Source: Mastigamoeba balamuthi
Taxonomy: Eukaryota; Evosea; Mastigamoebida; Mastigamoebidae
Direction of reading: 5' to 3'
Assembly (NCBI GenBank): GCA_902651635.1
Contig: CACRSC010000038.1
Location: forward strand, 94,532-158,531
Length of the DNA stretch: 64,000 bases
The translations under genes were made by a program, and so were the position numbers. Of this stretch, positions 53,928 to 64,000 are shown in pieces; within the stretch, counting starts at the first letter, position 1, and every line of letters begins with the position of its first letter. Under the pieces are notes generated by a model that saw nothing but the letters and a program-made list of their open reading frames with translations, was not told the origin of the DNA and did no database searches.

Positions 53928-55904
53928 TTATTTCTTGGGGATGACAAAGTCGGCCTTGATGCCGCCAGAGGGGGCCTCGGTGCGCTGCCTCTTGGCGAAC
54001 CCCGCCCCCGTGCTGAAGTAGCCGTCCTGCTTGGCGGCCAGCGCGGCGGCCCTCGCGGCCATCGGGTTGGCCAGCTCGATGCCCTGGACGGGCGTGAACG
54101 CGACAGAGCTGGCGAAGCCCGAGGCCATCGCGGCGACCTTGGACATGCTGGGCGTCGCGATGCCGCTCTCGATGGCGTCGCGCTTGACCTTGCGCAGGAT
54201 GCCCTTGTCGACGGCGCTCACGCGCACGCGGCCGCTGCCCTCCTTGCCCAGCATGCCGAACCCCACGCCCGTCTCGCGGAACTCCTCCTCGGCCGTGCCG
54301 AAGACCATGCGGTTCTGCTGGCGCCGCAGCTCGGTCATCTCGTAGCGGTCCTTGAGCCTGCGCGTGCGCTTGCCGCCGCGGCGCTTCTTGGGCTTCTCGT
54401 CGGGCGCGGGCAGCGCCTTGTCGTTCTTGACGGCCGAGGGCTCGAGCCACTTGTCGATCTTGCCCTCGATCTCCTCGCGCAGGCGCCTGCCGATCTCGCC
54501 CGTCGCCGTGTCGGCGTCGTGCTTCGAGTCGACGCGCGCGGCCAGCGCCACCTTGCCCGCGACGAGCCTGCCCGCGCGCAGCCGCACGAACTTGGGCGCG
54601 TCGGCGACGGGCGTCGACTCGAAGACGAAGCCCTCGTGCGGGCGGTGGAACGCGCTCGAGTAGCCCGTCAGCGCCAGCTTGCGCTGCCCCAGCACCTGGA
54701 TGACGCCCGAGGGCATGCGCGCCAGCTGCGCGAGGCCGCCGGCGGTGATCATCAGGCGCGCCGCGATGGCGGTGCCCACGATGGCACTGACGTTGGGCGC
54801 GATGAACAGCATGCGCGACTCGACAAAGTCGGCGATCTTCTGGCGCGTCGTGTCGAGGCTCAGCAGCAGCTCGGCGCCCTCGACGCAGCGCCGCAGGTCG
54901 TCCTCGGGCAGCGGCGTGTACGCGCGCGAGGCCGCGAAGACGATGCCCATGACAGCGCGCCCGGGAAGGATCTCGTTGAGAGCGAGCTTCGACACGTCCC
55001 TCTCGTTCCGCACCTGCGCAGGACCCGCAGCAATGCAGGGCGTTCGAGTGTCAAAACCCGGCAAAAGCACCGCAATGGCGTGTAATCAATGGGTGTTGTA
55101 TGCGGAGTAGACGGCCACGCCAGCACAACGAGGGATGCTATGCTGTTGGGCGGAAAACCGTAGCGCATCTTTCGACAAGCGCTGAGCACGCAGAGGGACT
55201 GCGAGCTTCACAGGGCACGCGAGGGGGAAACGCAGGGCGTTTGGGGTGGCGTACCATGCAGACTGCGCGGGCGTACTCGATGGGGTGCGGGACGAGGTTG
55301 TCGAGCTCGGGGAACCGCACGGCGTAGCGGTCGCGGACCCAGCGGTGCAGGGCGTCCATGTCGCTCACGATGTCCTGCACGACGGCGTTGGCCTCGACCA
55401 CCAGCCGGTACTCGGGGTCCAGCATGCTCGCCGCGCCCGCACCGGCCGCCGCAGCCTGAGGCGCACCGCTCCTGGCCTCCTCGGCCTGCTTCTCCTCAAT
55501 CGTCTGCGCGGTGCGTCGGTCTCTGTGTTGGCTTCCGGATTTTGTAAATTCGCTCCAAATTCAAAAGAGCGCACAAAAATCAATCAAATGGCTGGACTGA
55601 TAACCGAGGTCAATTGATCGCATCGGAAAGCGAACTGCGGGCGCCCGGGTACCTTGAGGAGTTGCCTGAGGCGGTCGCTGCCTGCGATGCGCGAGACCTG
55701 CGCGGCCTCGGTGGCAGACGCGGCGGCGCTCATCGCCGACTGCTCGCGCTCGAGCGCCGCTGCGTCGGCGGCCTGGGCGGCGGCCTCGGCCTCGGCCATG
55801 TCGGCGTCCGCCTCGGGGGCGGGGCTCGTGGAGTCGGCCTGCTCCGCGGTCTCCTCCTCGTCGCCCTCGAGGTCCGCCAGAAACTCCTCCGAGAGTGTCG
55901 CCAT
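53928..55904 (-). CDS. PRPF31: U4/U6 snRNP protein PRPF31 (Prp31)
   Basis: Prp31 binds the U4 snRNA/15.5K complex and bridges U4/U6 to U5 in the tri-snRNP. The ATG at 55904 starts MATLSEEFLADLEGD. Exons 2 and 3 contain YRLVVEANAVVQDIVSDMD and the HRWVRDRYAVRFPELDNLVPHPIEYARAV segment. The last exon carries LFIAPNVSAIVGTAIAARLM, GGLAQLARMPSGVIQVLGQRK (Nop domain RNA/15.5K-binding surface), KPKKRRGGKRTRRLKDRYEMTELRRQQNRM and FGTAEEEF, the family's C-terminal signature. Length is about 490-500 residues, as in other species. Four exons are inferred; one intron (about 55515-55650) contains CAATTG. Confidence 0.96.
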
Positions 55905-56387
55905 TCGCGTTGTGTGGCGCTCTTGGTGTGTGTTGCGGTCTGAGAAGATTCCTCAGCGTGATCTCATAAGAATCAGGGCAGATATTTCATATCAGGTGTC
56001 CTCGTGGCCCTCGAGCTCGCCAGCTGACCCTAAAAGGATGGCGATGCAAGCTGCGTCTACAGAGTGCCATTAAGTGCACGAGAGGCACTGCCCTTGGTGA
56101 GTGGGAGGAGGAAACGGCTGGCGAGCCAAAAAAATGGCCAGAAAGGGCTTCATCCGCAGTGGTTCACTGATAGTTCACCGCGATTTGCCAGTATTCAGGC
56201 CCCACCAGCCCTCTGGCCACTGGCCGGTGTTCCCCACCACAGCAGATATCTGCAGGGGGGGCTGTGCCGGTGACTGAAAAAGCGCAGGCGGGTTGGTTCA
56301 AATTCGGTGAGCATCGCGTATTTCTTAGTCCGCACAGCAACTGTGCATTCTTCCTCCCCGAGAAATCTCGTCCCACAGCGTCGCCCG
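55905..56387. promoter_or_regulatory. divergent promoter region, PRPF31 / receptor kinase
   Basis: This head-to-head spacer of 483 nt has GATATT at 55981-55986, GATATC at 56245-56250, and AT-richer composition throughout. No gene is seen. Confidence 0.45.
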
Positions 56388-59300
56388 ATGCCGCGCACTG
56401 CCCCGGCGCGCTCGCTCGCGCTGCTCTGGGCGTCGCTGGCGCTCTGCGAGGCCGCGAGGCGTTTTTCTGTAGATATTTCTGCCGATACGCCCGCCGCCTT
56501 CGCGCGCGGCGCCCGTGCGGCCGTCGCCGCGCACGCCGACGTCCTGTGCCTGCGCGGCCCCTCGTGCCCCGCCGCCTCCCCCTCGGACGAGAACGAGTCG
56601 GACGCCGCCGTCGGCCCGCACGCGCACGCGCTGTGGCTCGCGGGCGCCGCCGTCCGCACGCAGCCCTCGCGCCGCGACGCCGCCGCCGCCGCCGTCGAGT
56701 ACGCGACCAACACCTTCGGGCCGCGGTCGCCGCGCCTGGCCCACCGCCTCGCCGTCGTCGCGTCGCGGGCCGACGACGTCGACGCCTTCGCGGCGCTGGT
56801 GGCCGCCAGGGGGCTCCGGCTGCACTCGAGCGCCGTCGTGGCGTCGGCGGCCGGCGACGGCGACGCCGCAGCCGCTGCGGCGATCGCGCGCGCGACGGCC
56901 GACAGGGGCGCGATGTTCGCGCCGCAGGTCGTCGCCGTGTGGCTCGACGACGACGCCAGCGTCGCGCGCGTCGCCCGCGTCGTCGCCGCCGTCGCCCGCT
57001 CGCACGCGGCGCTCGCGCGGGCGTTCTACTTCGCGTGGCCCGCGTGCGACGGCGGCGACGAGGACCTCTCCGCCGCCCTGGCGCGCGAGCTGGGCGGCAG
57101 CGGCGGGGGCAGCGGCATCGCGCCCGTCGTCTACCGCGTGGGCAGCGCGGGGCCGTCGGCCAACGCGAGCGAGGCCGAGGGGTTCCTGGCGGGCAGCCTC
57201 GTCGCGCGGGCCGCGTCGCTGGCCAACGCCAAGGGGCTGCAGGACCTCGCGGCGGCGCTGCGGGCGTGGCCCGAGGCCGACGTCGTCGCCGGCGTCGACG
57301 TGTCGCCGCTGGCGGGGGGCAGGTGCGGCTACGCTCCGGCGGTCTCGCACGTGGCGTTTGCCAACGGGTCGGCGGGCGTCGAGTGGCGCTGGGCCAACGC
57401 GCTCTGCGGCGGCGCCGTGCCCGCGACGGCCCGGCCGCCGGTGCTGTTCGCCACGACGACCAACGTGTTCTCGGGGGCGCTCATCGACATGACCCTCCCC
57501 ACGATCAGAGGCACGCGTGCAGGGGAGCAGTTTCACAGTACAAAAGGGGGACAAGATTCCACCTGACGGAATTCCCGCGATTTTCTCCACTGACGTCACC
57601 CGCAATACAATCCCTCTTCTCTGTGCCGTGCCGTGGGCAGGATGGCTCGCGGGGATGTGGGAGGCCAACAGCAAGGGCGGCGTCAATGGCAGGAACATCA
57701 GCCTGCTGCTGCTCGACGACGGCTACAACGACACGGTCTCGGCCCTCAACGTCGAGTACGTCGCGCGCGAGTACCCAGGTGCGCATCTCAGTGGTGGCGC
57801 CGCTCTGAATATCTCCCCCACCGCAGAGGCTGTCGGGTTCGTGCTGAGCGGGGGCACTGGGCCCTCGATCCAAGTGAGGGACGTCGGGCGACGGTACAAC
57901 CTGCCCTTGCTGTTCCCTGCCTCGGGCAGCAAGGAGTTCTCGCGCTACGACGTCGGCGACAACGCGTCGCTCGTCGTCAACACCCGCCTGCGGCTCAGGG
58001 ACGAGGTGCACGCCTGCGTCGACCACCTCAACGCGACCCTCGGCACCAACAGCAGCATGTCGGCCCTCGTGTTGGACAACAGCTTCGGCCACGAGATCAT
58101 CGACGCCCTCCGTGCCAGCCTCGCCAAGTACCGCATAAAGTACGTGGGCACAAGATTCCGATTCTTCTCTTATTGATATCTAGGCTGTCCCGTATCGCCA
58201 CGTTCCCCCCGGGGAACATGGAAATCATGCGTCAAAAGATCATCTCGCTGATGTGGAGTGCGCCCGACGTCATCGCGCTCGCGGTGCCGTCGGAGGAGTC
58301 GGCGATGCTCATCGGGGTGCTGGACACTATCAAGCCGAACATCACGTACTACCTCAACTCTGTCGCGAGCAACTTCGCCTCGTTCCTGGGCTCCAACTCT
58401 CTGCGAGGGAAAGTATACGTCACGCAGGTCTTTCCCCTGCCGTACGTGTGGCTGGCTCCCCTTGATTTTTGCTCAGAAAATCTAATCTCTGTGGATTTCC
58501 AGGAACTCGAATCCTGAGTTCCAGGCAGCCATGGCCAAGCACTTCCCCCAAGACTCGAACCTCGTGGACAGCTTTGCGGCGCACGAGGGGTTCCTTGCAG
58601 CCCAACTGACGGTCGAGGCTCTGCGACGCGCCCCTGAGGTGAACAGATCGACGATTCTGTCCGCGTTCAGCGCCATCAGTGCCAAGTCGATCGGCGACAT
58701 CCAGATTCACGGCGTCACCAGCGCCTGCAACGAGTTCCTCCGCCAGCTCTGGCTCACGGAATCGGACGCCGTACGCCAGCGATCTTCACCGCATTCGTAC
58801 CTCCCAGTGTGACCCTTGCTTGGCATTGCAGTATAAGCTGCGGTACACGTTCAACTACAGCGACTCGTGCGGGTTCATACCCTCTGTGCCGTCGCCGCAC
58901 TCCGGAGGCTCCAACACGGATCTGGTGCTCGAGATCGTGCTGCCCGTCGGGTGCTTCCTGCTGACCGTGGCGGTCGCCGCCGTCCTCTTTGCGATGTGGG
59001 CCAGGCGCAACAAGAAGCGCATCCGCAAGTGCACCAAGCGAGCAAGCCGTTGCGTCCCGATCCCCTCCCCCACTCCTCTAGAGCACTTGTGACATCCGGG
59101 TCTGCAGACAAGGTCAAGAAGACGATTGTCCACCTGGCAAAGCAGCGGCGCATGCGCGAGATCTGCGTCATGGTCATCATCGCGCTGATCATCATCGTGC
59201 GGACACTCGCCAGCGCGGTCTCCTGCCTCCTAACCCCCCCTGGGCGCTCGCGCAGGCCCTGGTCGTCACGCTGCTCAAGACGGCGAGCTACCAGGCCGAG

Positions 59301-62300
59301 GACTCTGTGCAGCGGACGGGGCAGAGGCACCAGGCTTGCCCAGCCACCTTCGCGGGCCTAACACTGTCGCTGCGCCGCGCAGGTACATAGAGAAGGTCGT
59401 CGACTCTGTCAAGGACCTCGTCGACAGCTTCACGCGGCTGCCCATCGGCGCCGTCAAGCACTCGATCTACGCCGCCCAGCACATCGGGCTCGAGGCCAAC
59501 ATCACCAGCTGCCCCCGCTGGGCCTCGTACTTCAACAACGAGGTGACCTCGTCGGGCACAGCCCCTCCTCTGCTCACTCCAGTTCCCGCGCAGCTCTCTG
59601 TGCAGCCGTTCATGGCGATATCCGCCCTCTACATCGGGCTGCCCAACGGCGACATTTGCGGGCTGGAGCTGCCCGAGCCCAACGCGACGTACTACGTCAT
59701 GGTCGCCGCGTACAGCGCCGCTGGCAACAACAACACGGCCATGTACTGGAACCTCAGCGCAGCAAGCTCCTTCCCCAGAAACCCCTCGAGCAAGTCCCTC
59801 TCATCTGCCCCCCTCCCCACGCCTCTGGGCCCGCTAACTGGTGTGCCGTCTGGGACGCAGGGTACGCGCCGTACTCGTACCGCTCGAGCCACTTCCCGTG
59901 GTACGTGTTCAGCCAGAACCAAGGCCACAGCATGTGGAGCCCCGTGTTCATCTGTACGTAGTGGGGACCCGCTTCCCCCGATGCCCTCAGGCGCTCAGGC
60001 ATAGCACAAATGTCTCCTTGCGCAGCGCTCTCGGGGGAGCAGCAGGTCGCCTATGCGCAGCCCCTCTACCTCAACGGCAAGTTTGCCGCCGTGTTCGCCG
60101 CACAGTACGCGCCACACCAGCTCTGCTACCACTGGTGCGGAGGCGCTAATCGTGTGGGCTCTCCACAGGACGAGCCCCGAGCACATGGCCAAGGTGCTGT
60201 CGTCGGTGGACGTGTCGGCCAACGGGATGATCTTCCTGACCACGTCCGACGGCTCGCTGATCACGTGCACCAAGCAGGAGTCGTTCAAGCCCGTCATCGT
60301 CACCGACAGCGCCGACGAAGTCATACGCTGCACGGCTAACGCCTTCGCCAACACGACCGAGAACCCGACAAACCAGGTGCCCCCCCCCTTCGCCGGCGCC
60401 GCTTCTCATCGGTTCTCTGCGCAGCTGTTCTACAACCACCACGACGGAGCGCACGTGTCGCGGATGCTGGAGTGCGCGGGCAGTACGCAGATTGCCGTGC
60501 AGGCGTTCGCGGGTGACACCTCGGGGGACGACTACGTGGCACGTGCCCGTCACCCCTCTGCCCCTCTGCCCTCTGACGTCGGCCTCTTGGCTCGCAGGCG
60601 TTTGTGGTGTCTCCACTGTCGGACTACATCGACGACATACGCAAGACGACGACGCAGTCGATGGCGATCGGCATCTCGGTGATCAGCGGGATCATCCTCT
60701 GCGTGCTGGTAGCGATGGTCATGTGGTCGAGCAACATCCGCAAGTCGCTCATGGCGCGGCCGCCCGAGAAGGCGCAGGCCATGACCGAGGCCGAGGACGC
60801 CGAGCTGCTGGCGGCGCCCCGCGAGGACTTTGAGGAGGGCCTGCGGGCGATGGGCGTAGCGCTGAGCAAGCAGTCGCTGACGTTCGGCGTCACGGCCAAG
60901 GGCGTCTTCCCCGTCAACGTGCCCCGCAGCGACGAGTTCGAGGTGACCAACCAGAACATGTACGACGTGCGCTACCGGGTGCTGCTGCCGCACGACCCCG
61001 CGCGCCTCGAGGTCAGCGTCAGCCCGTCGCGGGGCCGCGTGCCCGCGTACGGCCAGGTCACGTTCGCCGCGGAGATCAAGATGCTCTACACGAGCTCGGT
61101 GCACAAGCGCCTCAAGGTCGAGTTCAGCTCGTCGGGCCGCACGGCCGTCGGCGTGATCGACATCAACCTCGAGGGCGCCGTCAGCGAGCGCATCGACCCC
61201 GACGAGATCGTCCTCTTCATGCCGCCCCTCAGCTCCGGCGCCTACGGGTAACCCAACCCGTCTCCGACTCTCATTCCCACCGAGAGAACCGCAACTGACC
61301 CCGCGACGCCCGGCTCGCAGAACGGTGTACCGCGGGAGCTACCGGAACAGGCTGGTGGCGGTGAAGGTGCTCAAGAGGCAGCTGGACCTGGGGCCCGAGC
61401 AGATGGCCGAGTTCCTCAAGGAGATCGACCTGTGCTCGAACCTGCGGTGCCCGTACATTGTCGAGTTCGTGGGCGCGTCGCACGTGATGGGCAAGCTCTG
61501 CCTGTGCACCGAGCTCGTCGAGAGCGGCAACCTCGCGAGGCTCGTCCGCGAGACCTCTGTCGAGATCTCCTACGCGCTCAAGCTGCGCTTCGCCCTCGAC
61601 ATTGCCCAGGCCATGCGCTTCCTCCACTCGAGCCACGTCCTCCACAGGTGCGCCCCTCCCTCCGGTCCCTCGCGCAGTAGTGGCCCGTCAAACGCGGCGG
61701 TAACCCGGGGGCAAACGCAGGGACCTGAAGCCGTCGAACGTGCTGGTGGTGTCGACGACGATCACGTCCAAGGTCTGCTGCAAGCTGGGCGACTTCGGGA
61801 CGTCGCGCAACGTGGAGAACCCGCAGGAGATGTTCAACTACACGCTGGGCATCGGGACCCCCTCCTACGTGCGTGCTCCTGCCGTCTCCCGGCGCCTCTT
61901 TAGGCCCTCTGGCCGCTGAACATCGGTGCCTCGCGCACACGCACGGGCAGATGGCGCCGGAGATACTCAACGGGGGGCAGTACAACGCGGCCATCGACGT
62001 GTACTCGTTCGCGATTGTGCTGTGGGAGCTGCAGGCGCGGTCCGAGCCGTGGAAGGACACGGTGAGCTGGGACGTGCCGCGGGCGGTCATCGCGGGGCAG
62101 CGGCCGCCGATCCCGCACGACTGCCCCGTGGAGATGGAGTCGCTGATCCGGTCGTGCTGGGACGGCGAGCCCGACAACCGGCCGACGTTCAACGACATCG
62201 CCAAGGCGCTCAAGGGGCTGCTGGACAAGCACAGCCCGGGGACGACGGAGCTGATGCCGGTGGTGGCGACGGAGGAGTGCATCCCGTGCTTTTCGCCGGG

Positions 62301-62607
62301 GCGCGAGTCGAGCACGTCGTCGGTGTCGTCGTCGCGCGAGAGGTCGGGGCCGTCGACGTCGGACGGTATCGCGGGGGTCTCGGACGCGGCAAAGTTCGTG
62401 ACGGTGGAGCTCGAGAAGGTCGAGCGGCCGACGCTCATGTACACCATCGGCAGGACGGGCAAGAGCAGCAGCAGCAGCGGCCCCCAGTCGGCCCACCGCG
62501 AGGGCTCCGAGCCCCCCAGCCTCAACCCCGCCAGCCTCACCGGCGGCCACCTCGGCCTCAGCGAAAACGCAGTCGCCTCGCCCCCGCCCTCGCACGATTC
62601 CAAGTAG
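56388..62607 (+). CDS. receptor-type TKL protein kinase with periplasmic-binding-like and Cache ectodomains
   Basis: The ATG at 56388 begins a signal peptide (LALLWASLALCEA). An Ala-rich ectodomain of about 380 residues follows. Next is a region like type I periplasmic ligand-binding proteins (AGMWEANSKGGVNGRNISLLLLDDGYND; VLSGGTGPSIQVRDVGRRYNLPLL; PDVIALAVPSEESA). Then come a first helix (LVLEIVLPVGCFLLTVAVAAVLF), a second helix (MVIIALIIIVRTLASA), a Cache-like domain (AGYAPYSYRSSHFPWYVFSQ; QPLYLNGKFAAVFAAQYA) and a third helix (GISVISGIILCVLVAMVMW). An Ig/MSP-like beta segment precedes the kinase. Kinase motifs are SSGAYGTVYRGSY, VAVKVLK, HRDLKPSNV, LGDFGTS and MAPEIL; all catalytic residues are present. 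There are about fifteen short introns and an estimated 1,700 residues. Two adjacent genes cannot be fully excluded. Confidence 0.82.
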
Positions 62608-63031
62608 CGCGCATTACAAACACCGACACCCTCCCGATCTCCTTCCTTTCACGCGCTCTTCTTCGAACCGTCCAGCTCTTGCAGTTGCTGCCTTACTCCC
62701 GCACAGAAGCCGTCCAGACGCACGTGAAACTGAATGTGCCAGTGGCAAGGCACAATCACAACGGAGAGCGGATGAAACCAGCGAGGCAGGACATACCGTA
62801 AGGCAACTCTCAGGCCCAAGTCAGATAGTGTCACCTTTGGCCCCGATTATGGGGAACATAGATTGCATTCATTTCGGAACAAGTGTCTAAGTGCCTCACA
62901 TAAGTCAAGGACGCATAGAATGAAGGAAGGAAACCACCATTGGTGTTTGATTGGCCAGTGATTCCTGAGGGTGGGGGCATGTCAACTGCGATTTGCTTGA
63001 GATGGTGGTCCCTGGTGTCTGGTTCAGCTCT
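62608..63031. other. convergent intergenic spacer
   Basis: This 424-nt spacer lies between the stops of the receptor kinase and formin genes. The composition is close to 50% GC and no gene is recognised. Confidence 0.35.
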
Positions 63032-64000
63032 CTATGCGTTGTCGTTGCTTGCAGCAGCCGCGCTGTGCTGGGTCGACGGGGCTGCGGAGTCCTGGGTCTC
63101 GAAGTCCATGAAGGCTTGGGCGATCATCTCGGGGGTCATGACCTGGGTCATGCGCTTCAGGGCTGGGGGCAGGCCGGCGCGGGAGACGCGCGAGGAGACC
63201 CTGCCCCGCTTGATGTCCTTGATGACGCGAGCGATGGGGTCCGCGTCGTTCTTGTTGGAGCCGAGCTTGAGCAGGCGGGGCTTGGGCTTGGGCGCCTGCT
63301 TGGCTGTCGAGCAGGCAAAGAAGCCGATGATGCGGCCCCACATGCCGAAGAAGGACTCGGTGGTGTACTGCAGCGTCGACTCGCGGCTGACGGTGAAGAA
63401 GTCGACCGTGTCCAGGAACAGCTGCTCCGTGCGCACTACCTCTTCGCGCAGGTTGGCCAGCCGCGTCGCCGCCTCGCCAAAGAAGCGCTGCGCGTCGGCC
63501 GGGAAGTGGTCGCCCGAGGCGAGCGGGGTGGTGGCCAGCGCCTCGCGTGTGGCCACGTTGAGTTCCTGCAGCTCTGCTGCGAGCTTGTTGAACGCGGCCT
63601 GGATGGCCTTGAACTCGATGCCCGCCGCATGCCGGACGCTGGGCAGCTCGTCGGGCAGCGTGCGGCGCCCGACGTAGCGGACGGCGTGGTCGAAGAGCGA
63701 GCCCGTGCCCTGGGCGTCGCGGAGGTCGACCATCTTCTCGAGCGCCTCGACAGAGAAGCCGTCGGCCTGCCCCCGCTGCGCGTTGCTGCCGTTGAGGTAG
63801 TTGCCGATGGCCAGCGCCGCCGCCAGCAGGTCGCGCAGGCACTCGCTGTCCAGCAGCTCCTTGCACGCCTTCTGCACCGCCACCGCCGGCGGGCCCACCT
63901 CGGCCAGCCGCTCCTCGAACTCCCCGATGAACGCCCAGCACCGCAGCCGCACGCGGACCAGCTCCACGTCCATCAGCCGCAGCGCAAGCCCCTCGACCGC
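63032..64000 (-). CDS. formin FH2 domain protein, C-terminal part (5' part outside window)
   Basis: Formins nucleate and elongate unbranched actin through the FH2 dimer. The frame is open to the window edge. It shows the late FH2 elements RLRCWAFIGEFEERL, LLAAALAIGNYLNGS and the diagnostic QADGFSVEALEKMVDLRD (family: ..GF.L..L.KL.D.K). After FH2 come helices, a basic region (KPKPRLLKLGSNKNDAD), and a tail RVIKDIKRGRVSSRVS followed by MTPEMIAQAFMDFE, possibly a DAD-like autoinhibitory segment because acidic and basic clusters flank it. The stop is at 63032-63034. The N-terminal GBD/FH3 and FH1 regions lie beyond position 64000. Confidence 0.88.
   Translation of the reverse strand, partial: AVEGLALRLMDVELVRVRLRCWAFIGEFEERLAEVGPPAVAVQKACKELLDSECLRDLLAAALAIGNYLNGSNAQRGQADGFSVEALEKMVDLRDAQGTGSLFDHAVRYVGRRTLPDELPSVRHAAGIEFKAIQAAFNKLAAELQELNVATREALATTPLASGDHFPADAQRFFGEAATRLANLREEVVRTEQLFLDTVDFFTVSRESTLQYTTESFFGMWGRIIGFFACSTAKQAPKPKPRLLKLGSNKNDADPIARVIKDIKRGRVSSRVSRAGLPPALKRMTQVMTPEMIAQAFMDFETQDSAAPSTQHSAAAASNDNA

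Noticed and set aside
52536-55085. An 849-codon plus-strand open frame across GT25 and PRPF31
   Set aside because: It runs out of frame through GT25 and antisense through PRPF31, both of which have clear motifs in other frames.
56325-57698. Long minus-strand open frame (about 457 codons) opposite the receptor kinase ectodomain
   Set aside because: It is Arg/Gly/Ala-rich shadow coding produced by the GC-rich third positions of the plus-strand exon. No motif is present and signal peptide plus domain logic support the plus strand.
1-64000. CRISPR arrays, insertion sequences, prophage, operons
   Set aside because: No spaced direct repeats, transposase motifs or polycistronic spacing were seen. 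All genes are of eukaryotic structure.

Overview
The window is nuclear DNA of a compact, GC-rich eukaryotic microbe. The genes are eukaryote-only: cytosolic ribosomal protein L3, AP-4 beta adaptin, PRPF31, BDP1, CTF18, a TM9 endomembrane protein, ArfGAP, VPS9, COMMD and formin proteins. Coding exons are broken by many very short GT-AG introns, mostly 38-160 nt. Gene spacing is tight, often 100-500 nt, on both strands. The mix of a COMMD1-like protein, a Lines homologue, a THH1/TOM1-type seven-helix protein, receptor-type TKL kinases and polyglutamine runs fits a free-living amoebozoan. That assignment is inference and not certain. There is no prokaryotic operon, phage, insertion sequence or CRISPR array.

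Layout. 1-2009 (-): F-box/VPS9 protein, cut by the window edge. 2297-2906 (-): orphan. 3206-4908 (+): RPL3, with an assembly gap in intron 1. 5218-6680 (+): RRM-like/coiled-coil protein. 6934-8309 (+): membrane metallophosphoesterase. 8504-10124 (+): oxalate--CoA ligase. 10377-10447 (-): tRNA-Gln(CUG). 10560-13277 (+): molybdenum cofactor sulfurase. 13795-15634 (+): DXD glycosyltransferase. 15775-15915 (-): decayed copy of the end of the next gene. 16252-17118 (-): NmrA/QOR2-type oxidoreductase. 17559-18871 (-): seven-helix THH1/TOM1-like protein. 19145-21816 (+): AP-4 beta. 21961-24894 (+): CTF18. 25038-25896 (-): COMMD1-like. 26071-26866 (+): RLP24. 27155-28748 (+): GT71-like mannosyltransferase. 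28848-30083 (-): Lines homologue. 30276-31652 (-): glycerol-1-phosphate dehydrogenase. 32339-35712 (-): BAR-PH-ArfGAP-ankyrin protein. 35982-37196 (-): BDP1. 37417-39863 (+): diacylglycerol-lipase-like. 39961-42420 (-): unknown Ser/Lys-rich protein. 43319-45715 (+): TM9SF. 46095-46807 and 46999-47740 (-): two tandem CZB-domain proteins. 49097-50127 (+): four-helix membrane protein. 50441-52591 (-): EF-hand sodium/calcium exchanger. 52855-53847 (+): GT25. 53928-55904 (-): PRPF31. 56388-62607 (+): large receptor kinase. 63032-64000 (-): formin FH2 C-terminus, cut by the window edge.

There is no clustered pathway. Themes are membrane traffic (VPS9, AP-4, ArfGAP, TM9SF, COMMD), glycosylation (three unrelated glycosyltransferases), core gene expression (RPL3, RLP24, PRPF31, BDP1, tRNA), replication/cohesion (CTF18) and sensing (receptor kinase, CZB pair). 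The items that most deserve a second look are the tandem eukaryotic CZB proteins, the multi-domain sensor kinase, the intronless genes of bacterial/archaeal type (glycerol-1-phosphate dehydrogenase; QOR2 with its decayed copy), the F-box/VPS9 fusion, and recurrent GATATY and CAATTG motifs outside coding exons.
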